DNA of 64,000 bases, from positions 12,103,613 to 12,167,612 of the forward strand of contig CM030865.1 in NCBI GenBank assembly GCA_018105865.1, in the 5' to 3' direction. The position numbers and the translations under genes were made by a program. Below, in pieces: positions 51,963 through 64,000 of the stretch. Below the pieces are notes generated by a model. It ran no database searches. It was not told the DNA's origin and saw nothing but the letters and a program-made list of their open reading frames with translations. Position 1 is the stretch's first letter, and every line of letters begins with the position of its first letter. This DNA is from Metaphire vulgaris. Its lineage: Eukaryota; Annelida; Clitellata; Crassiclitellata; Megascolecidae.

Positions 51963-52705
51963 TCGTATATGATAATATAATATAAAAGATCATATATGAT
52001 AATTCGTTATCTATCCACGCCTACTTTCATCTTCGTCTCTTGATCCTCCGAAGAAGTAATTCTAAAGAAGAGTTGGATGGACGATCCAAGAAGCAATCTA
52101 AAATTTAGAAGAAGATTTCGAATTTCAGATATCTTCGAATAAAGATAGGTTGACTTCAGTCGATGCCAACTGTTTCAAAAGCACGGAAAAAATATAAAGC
52201 GAGATTATTCACAACAAATCACGTGAATTTTTTAAATGCGGCGTAGCTTATATAGCGCAAATAGGCTGGAATAAAACGTGAAACGATACGGTTGCTATGG
52301 ACTCGCTTACTTCCGCTTCCGGAATATTTGGCGAGAAGTTTAGCAGCGTCTTTTATAGTAGGCCTTGGCAGAGAGAAAGAGAGAGAGACAGACAGACAGA
52401 CAGAGACAGAGACAGACAGAGACAGAGACAGACAGAGACAGAGGACGTGAGCATTCGACTGAAAGGAGGCTGGATGCCAAAGAGAGGCTGGCACTGGCGC
52501 CGACAGCCACCTGTTACTTGATCCCCTCTAAAGCAGCGAGTCTTATGCGCCTCCTACCATTTCAAAGGCACAAAAGAACTAATAGGGAGAGAGACACCTG
52601 AGTGACCGCTAAACGTCACCCAACGGAAATTTACGCTAAAAATAAAGATGAAACCGTCAACAATACACAGTCGCTAATTAAAATAGTCATATACATACAT
52701 ATAAG

Positions 52706-52759
<54 letters not shown>

Positions 52760-52876
52760 CTCTGTACTTAGTTACTTAGTTCCCGAAGGACTTATGAAAA
52801 AAGGTGTTCGGAGAAATTAAGACATTGTGTGGCTAACACTGTGGTCCGGTTCGAGGTCTGGAAAGGTTCCTCTGTA
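51963..52876. other. Intergenic stretch without a recognisable gene
   Basis: (GA)n/(GACA)n lies at 52369-52445 and (TA)n at 52708-52756. GCGGCGTAGCTTATATAGCGC near 52237 resembles the dispersed TATATAGCGC motif. No exon is supported. Confidence 0.5.
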
Positions 52877-53240
52877 CAGTAGAACTTCGTTATAACGGAC
52901 TCGCTTATAGCGTATACTTGGTTATAACGTACCGCAATGTACGGTCCCGTGTGATGCGCTACCGTATGGGATGGTATCGGATAAAACGTAGGCCGACCTC
53001 GGATATAACAACGTACAGAATTTTGCGGACCGGTTTGCCAAGCATAGGCGGATTTAGAGTTTAATATTTGGGTAGGCTAGCATCGGGGCCTGGGGATGCC
53101 ATCCAGCACGCGACAGACCTGGTGTTGATGGAAAAACATTTTTTGTTTTGGTGGGATTAGTTGTGTAGGCTTAAGCCTACCCTATAGCCTTTAATAAAAT
53201 CCGCCTATGTTGCCAAGTACGTTACAACGAAGTTTCTCTG
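52877..53240. mobile_element. pogo/mariner-type element with a nested MITE
   Basis: Left end CAGTAGAACTTCGTTATAAC after TA, right end ACAACGAAGTTTCTCTG. A second intact copy is at 61751-61925. It is interrupted by the element at 53043-53209. Confidence 0.75.
53043..53209. mobile_element. CATAGGCGGATTTAG MITE nested in the mariner-type element
   Basis: CATAGGCGGATTTAGAG / TAAAATCCGCCTATG, with perfect 8-bp duplication TTGCCAAG at 53035-53042 and 53210-53217. A related left end is at 21135. Confidence 0.88.
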
Positions 53241-53700
53241 CGTTGTGTGTATGCATATGTACAGTATGTATGCATGTATGCACTGGTGACTGGCGAGACG
53301 CAGGTGTCTATAGGAACCTAGGAACCGTAATATTTCTTCTTAAGTTTTATATCGCATTATTGCGGTGCTGAGGCCAGACAATGCGTGGGTAAGATGGAGA
53401 GATGGAAAGAGCGTGGAAACTGGAGGTCTATCTAGATCAATGGCATTTCATAGCATGTATTAGTATTGTCTGCATAACAAGCGTAGATATAACTGCAACT
53501 GAGCTTATAACACATTATGTAGTTTATTTATTCTATGAGTTAGTGTTACATGCAATCTGATTCCGTAATAAAGAGCTAAAGAACAGTTTTCAGCGTTTTA
53601 ATCGCTGAATTAAATTAAGTCCAGATTTTCTTCGACGCTTCTCTTCGTTTTCCACTTAAAATCGTCTCAGTTTCTGCTCTCTGTCCATCCCCTTCGAATA

Positions 53701-53740
<40 letters not shown>

Positions 53741-55084
53741 GACTTGGAATCGAGGGTCGACAGAAGAAGGTCACAGCTTCAAAGCCTCTGACCATTTTGC
53801 TTATCACGAGGTCTGACTTCAATTTTTTTGACCAAGAGGCAAAACTCGGTTTGGGTGGGGGTGAGGGGTAGGGGTGGGCACTTTGTGTTCCATTCCACCG
53901 TCTGCCTGCCTCCCCCCTTTCGATGCATGACGCGGATTGGGGTGCATGTCACTCAATATATTGAAATTGAAGAAAAGACGATACTACTGTATTTTGCCGG
54001 CCTTTATAACTTTTTGGCTTTACGCCATGCATGATGAGAACATTTTGGGTGGGTTGGGGGACTACGCCCCTGTGCCCCTTCCCTGGATCCGCCTGAACCT
54101 CTGTGTAGTTAGTTATAGATCACAACTTTTCAATGTTCCAGGTCCATGATCACCTCTCTCTCCCTCTCCCTCTCCTCTTGTTGGTTAGACTGGTTAACCG
54201 GCTCCATTCACTCAATCGACCGTCGGCAAGAGAGCAGAGGCAGTGACGCAGAAAATCGAACACAAAAAACCGTCTGCCAAAGGGAACGGGGACGAAAGAA
54301 TCTACGCCCCCTCCGCCCCAGCCCCAACCCCTCACCCCTCGCTTCTCATCACCCCGTCCCCGAGGCAATAGAATCGAACACGTGTTTGCCAATTGTCAGC
54401 ATTTGTATGGCGCCGGTGCTACTAAGTCGTTGACCAGATGAGCTAATCAGGGCTTCAGGGCGCCCGAAGGGTTTGCCTAATAACATCGACCGTCATCGCT
54501 CCTTTTAATCGCTTTCCAGCGCCACTCTATAGATGGTGGCAGCTGCGCTGGAACGGCCGAATAAAAGACGGGGCTGGAAAGAGGAGTCCGGAAGAATCAG
54601 TTGGAATGGAAGAATGGAAGAGAGAGAGAGAGAGAGGGAAAGATGAGAGTAGAGGTTTGGAACAGTTCAACAGTTAAGTTTAACGATCAGATGCACAAAA
54701 ACATATCAACGTATGGTGTGGGTCATAAAATCAAATACGGACCAAATTTTGAGACACGCATTTGTAGAATTGAGATCTGCTTCGATATGTAATATTAACT
54801 GTTTAGTAGGCCTACTAATGCTATTCCTCCAATTTTAAACCCGATGCAGCTATTCTTGCGTTAGGGCCTACATGTTACATAAGAAAGAATGAGAATTAGA
54901 GTTTCAGACGCAGGTGAAGTGGCGCAATAGAAGTCTAAGACTAGATTAGATAGGTTAGAATGGCAGATAGAAAAGAGTAAGATCGACGTGAAATCAGGGC
55001 AACGGAAATGCTTTGAAAATAACGGTTCATTTGAAATAAACCGTCCGCAGTCTATTTTTCAACACTTTGGCCAAGATTCTTATC

Positions 55085-55131
<47 letters not shown>

Positions 55132-55391
55132 TTCTGTCACTTCCTTCGAGTGTTCCTTATCAGTGACCTTTGATTTGAACACAGGATTCGCCAACTGTGC
55201 GTGGGCTTAGGGCTAGCGATAAGAGAAGCTACTGTACCTGCCTGCTTACCTGTAAATTGTTACCCGCATATCTGCTGCGCACCTTTAGGCCCAGTTTCAC
55301 AAAGGGTTTTTGTTTTAGTATTGGAGAGAGTTGGATTTTTGTTTTAGATTTTTTTTCGATTTCAGTTATTAAGAAAATCTAGGACCTCAAG
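53241..55391. other. Upstream flank of the tetraspanin gene
   Basis: (GT)n lies at 53703-53740 and (GTCT)n at 55086-55130. TE-like GC-rich pieces lie around 53850-54090. The tetraspanin promoter and 5' UTR should be at the right end; no clear TATA box was identified. No other exon is supported. Confidence 0.45.
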
Positions 55392-61525
<6,134 letters not shown>

Positions 61526-61534
61526 ACACCATCG

Positions 61535-61536
<2 letters not shown>

Positions 61537-61599
<63 letters not shown>
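61537..61599. repeat. (CA)n microsatellite in the tetraspanin 3' UTR
   Basis: About 62 bases of pure CA directly after the stop codon. Confidence 0.97.
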
Positions 61600-61601
<2 letters not shown>

Positions 61602-61687
61602 GAGCTCATCACGTGACCCGCAACTTTCGGTTCATTGTGAATTTTCTTTGACTGACTGTTGATGAGCTTAAGGAGTAATACAGACCA

Positions 61688-61693
61688 AATAAA
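61688..61693 (+). promoter_or_regulatory. Polyadenylation signal AATAAA of the tetraspanin gene
   Basis: Canonical hexamer 163 bases after the tetraspanin stop. The pogo/mariner-type element begins about 57 bases further on. Confidence 0.65.
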
Positions 61694-61750
61694 TCCTTTT
61701 ATTAAACGTTTTAAAGAATTGCAAAAATAAGTCTCAAATATTTTAAAATA

Positions 61751-61925
61751 CAGTAGAACTTCATTATAACGGACTCGGTTATGGCGCGTGCTCGGTTTAA
61801 AGTACCGCAATGTACGGTCCCGTGTGATGCGCAACCGTATTGAATGGTATTGGATATAACGTACCTCGGATATGACGTAGTACAGTTTACAGAGTCTGTA
61901 AGTACGTTATAACGAAGTTTCACTG
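61751..61925. mobile_element. pogo/mariner-type MITE
   Basis: CAGTAGAACTTCATTATAAC / GTTATAACGAAGTTTCACTG, flanked by TA on both sides (61749-61750, 61926-61927). Confidence 0.88.
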
Positions 61926-62040
61926 TATTCTGACTCGAATTAATTGGAAATTTGTGTGTTGCTTTGTTACAATCGTTTCATATTATAGACGTGCATAGAA
62001 TGATTGAATTGATTATGTAATCAGTGTTATTTATAGGATT

Positions 62041-62362
62041 TTGAATGGGGGGGGTTCGAGAAAATCTGGGGAGGGGTGTCGGAACTCTACCCTACCCGAA
62101 AAAGGCTGACAAGCAAAAAACGTCATCAAGTCCCAAAGGCAACCAAAAACCCCTAAAAAGTCTCAAAAAACCTCTGACAAGCAAAAAAAAGTCACCCGAC
62201 AATAAAAGTTGGGGGTGTCCTTCTCCATTGGGGGGATGTTCTGAGCTAATTAGTATGCATTTTGTATACATACCATTGTCGCATTACCAAATTTTGGGGG
62301 TGTCGACCTCAAATTGGGGGGGGGGGAGTTGGGGTGTTAGGGGGTGTAAAAATATCCCTGTT
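62041..62362 (-). mobile_element. Dispersed repeat, reversed relative of the 9405-9586 family
   Basis: It contains GGGTGTCGACCTCAAATTGGGG and ends GTGTAAAAATATCCCTG. Confidence 0.55.
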
Positions 62363-62448
62363 ATGTAATGCATCATATTTTATAATCACTGATTATTTAG
62401 TTATTGCTCGTCAATAATAAAGCTTTGTGTGTTGGATTATACATGGTC

Positions 62449-62611
62449 AGTGTTTTATCCAGGTCTGTTGAGGGGAGATCTCCTAAACTTCAAAATTCTC
62501 CCCCCAAAATTTCGGCACTGACAAATTTTCGCATTGAACAGTGTCTCTTCCCCTCCAGCCAAGTCAACCCCCCCCCCCACAAAGGCCTGGAGTCTGTATA
62601 AAACACTGCAT
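62449..62611. mobile_element. CAGTGTTTTATCC MITE
   Basis: CAGTGTTTTATCCAGG at the left, TGTATAAAACACTG at the right. Same family as 56535-56709, in reverse. Confidence 0.75.
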
Positions 62612-63788
62612 ATACAGTATGCTTTGTTTCCAAGTTTGAGAAACGTTGAATATTGCAATTTGCGAAATGATTTTGCGTGATTAATATGCGATTAAACCGA
62701 AGTACAGTAAATTAGACAAGATTCTCATATCAGCATCAGTTACAGTTATTAGTAATTATATCAATGTTTTTCATATCAATCAGTTGCTTCTATACAAAGA
62801 GACATCTGGCAATAAAGATGTATTCAGTCAAACGCGCATTTTCGTGTTGTCAATTTTGTGTGTGGCCCTATTTTCCCCTTTAGGGTCAGATACGGTTGGT
62901 CTTAATAGGTTCAGTCCTTTAAATTTATTACCTGGTGGGGGCCTGTAGACCCTACTTCGTCTCGAGCCACTTGCATGGGGTGGTGGGTGGGTATATTTTA
63001 GAGATTTTAAAAAAATCTAAAGCAGTCACAGTTTCTAGACGCGAGTCTTTAATTCTACCTGGATCTAACATTCAGTGGCGTAGCCAGGATTCCGGAATAG
63101 GGGTGGCAAAATACTTCATCCGTCCTGTTCCGTTTTCATCCTCTAGCGCTTTAAAATTTCTTTCATTCTCTTCGAAATCATGTAGGCCTACTACTTACCA
63201 CAGGAATATTTTTACACCTCCTAACACCTCCAACACCCCCAATTTGAGACCGACGCCCCCAATTTCAGCTATGCGCTGACCTTTGTTTGCTTGTCAGACT
63301 TTTTGGCGGGGGACCCCCATAATTTACCGACATCCCCGCCCCAATTGATAATCTTAGAAATAACCCAGACCAACTCCCACCCCACTCACAACTAATCAAC
63401 GGTTTTGCGCTGATCTCACGACTGAATAAGGGGCCCGTTCTCTTTGGCCTCCTCGCGGCCACGGTGCGATTTGTGACCTGGAGCAGTGGGGGGGGGGGCG
63501 GATATGTCGAGCTTGGGAGATGTAGTTGTTGGGGAAGTGTAGCAGTGGGGGGATGTAGTGTTGGAGGGATGTAGCAGTAGGGGGATGCAGTTAGGCAGTG
63601 GGGGATCCCCCCTTCCCCCTCTACAAATCGCGCCCTGCTCGTGGCTACGCCGTTACCTATATTAAAGGTTTTGAAACTAAGTCTCTAAGACAGACGCATC
63701 CAAATATTGGGCATCGTCGCAGAATTCGTTTAATAGACTAACCTCAGATGATTCTGATTCCCGTCCTTTGCTGATTTCCTCTTCTCAG
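62612..63788. other. Intergenic stretch with MITE fragments
   Basis: A CAGTGGCGTAGCCAGGATTCC left end at 63073 and a CGTGGCTACGCCG right end near 63648 bracket a copy of the 9405-9586 family (63201-63362) and a GGGGGATGTAG tandem tract (63535-63600). No exon is supported. Confidence 0.5.
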
Positions 63789-63875
63789 TTCAGAAGACTC
63801 AAAGACAAGAAGTTCCTTCTAAGACTCAAACCTATCAGAGAAGACAAAGAAGGAGAATACACAGCAAGACCATAA
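63789..63875 (+). CDS. Candidate terminal exon, basic C-terminal tail
   Basis: A strong acceptor (GATTTCCTCTTCTCAG) precedes a 29-codon frame ending TAA at 63873-63875: FRRLKDKKFLLRLKPIR, then EDKEGEYTARP. It resembles a juxtamembrane cytoplasmic tail. It could be the last exon of a second plus-strand gene, or an alternative 3' end of the tetraspanin gene, although joining it after exon 7 would truncate TM4. Confidence 0.4.
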   Translation, partial: FRRLKDKKFLLRLKPIREDKEGEYTARP

Positions 63876-63940
63876 TGGGAATGAATGGATGGATGGAACA
63901 TAGTGGTTCTCACACAGGGCAGATCCTACCGAACCACTTA

Positions 63941-63958
63941 ATAATAATAATAATAATA

Positions 63959-64000
<42 letters not shown>
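63941..64000. repeat. (AAT)n running off the window, with dispersed leader
   Basis: The leader GTGGTTCTCACACAGGGCAG, then CCTACCGAACCACTTAA, is followed by AAT to the window edge. It is the same module as at 31570 and 39451. Confidence 0.9.

Overview
This window is nuclear DNA from an animal, most likely a bilaterian marine invertebrate. The evidence is short coding exons with canonical GT/AG introns, animal-specific families (cadherin, rhodopsin-class GPCR, tetraspanin, FAM221) and a heavy load of microsatellites and short DNA transposons. I cannot name the species. FAM221A and a somatostatin/galanin-type receptor argue against a non-bilaterian. Exons are GC-rich and CpG-rich (TCG, CGA and GTC codons are common). 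Introns and intergenic DNA are AT-rich.

Five genes are well supported. On the minus strand: the 5' coding exon of a cadherin-repeat protein (9844-11209), a somatostatin/galanin-like GPCR (about 21409-22444) and an eight-exon FAM221A gene (25191-32356) whose reading phases all join. On the plus strand: a two-exon NHL beta-propeller protein with a serine-rich regulatory tail (39998-44408) and an eight-exon tetraspanin (55392-61525, all introns phase 0). FAM221A and the tetraspanin are invisible as long ORFs and were assembled here exon by exon. Weaker candidate exons lie at 1-147, 13035-13193, 38729-38909, 42994-43251, 46584-46841 and 63789-63875. The genes look functionally unrelated: adhesion, signalling, zinc-ligand-rich cytosolic and membrane-organiser proteins side by side.

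The rest is repeat. At least a dozen short non-autonomous hAT-type elements can be delimited by terminal inverted repeats beginning CAG and by 8-bp target-site duplications, most of them perfect. Several are nested (162-1680 with 712-1663; 34395-34842 with 34635-34826; 51192-51350 inside an older element). One or two pogo/mariner-type elements flanked by TA, and 3' ends of LINE elements carrying reverse-transcriptase C-terminal fragments, are also present. Some LINE ends run directly into (ATT)n, which suggests where many of the ATT/AAT microsatellites come from. Long CT/GA, GACA, ATG, CTA, AGT and TA arrays account for most of the spurious open reading frames.

Three single-base discrepancies in G runs (two in the NHL gene, compensating; one in the tetraspanin) break otherwise conserved frames and look like consensus errors, though real mutations cannot be excluded.
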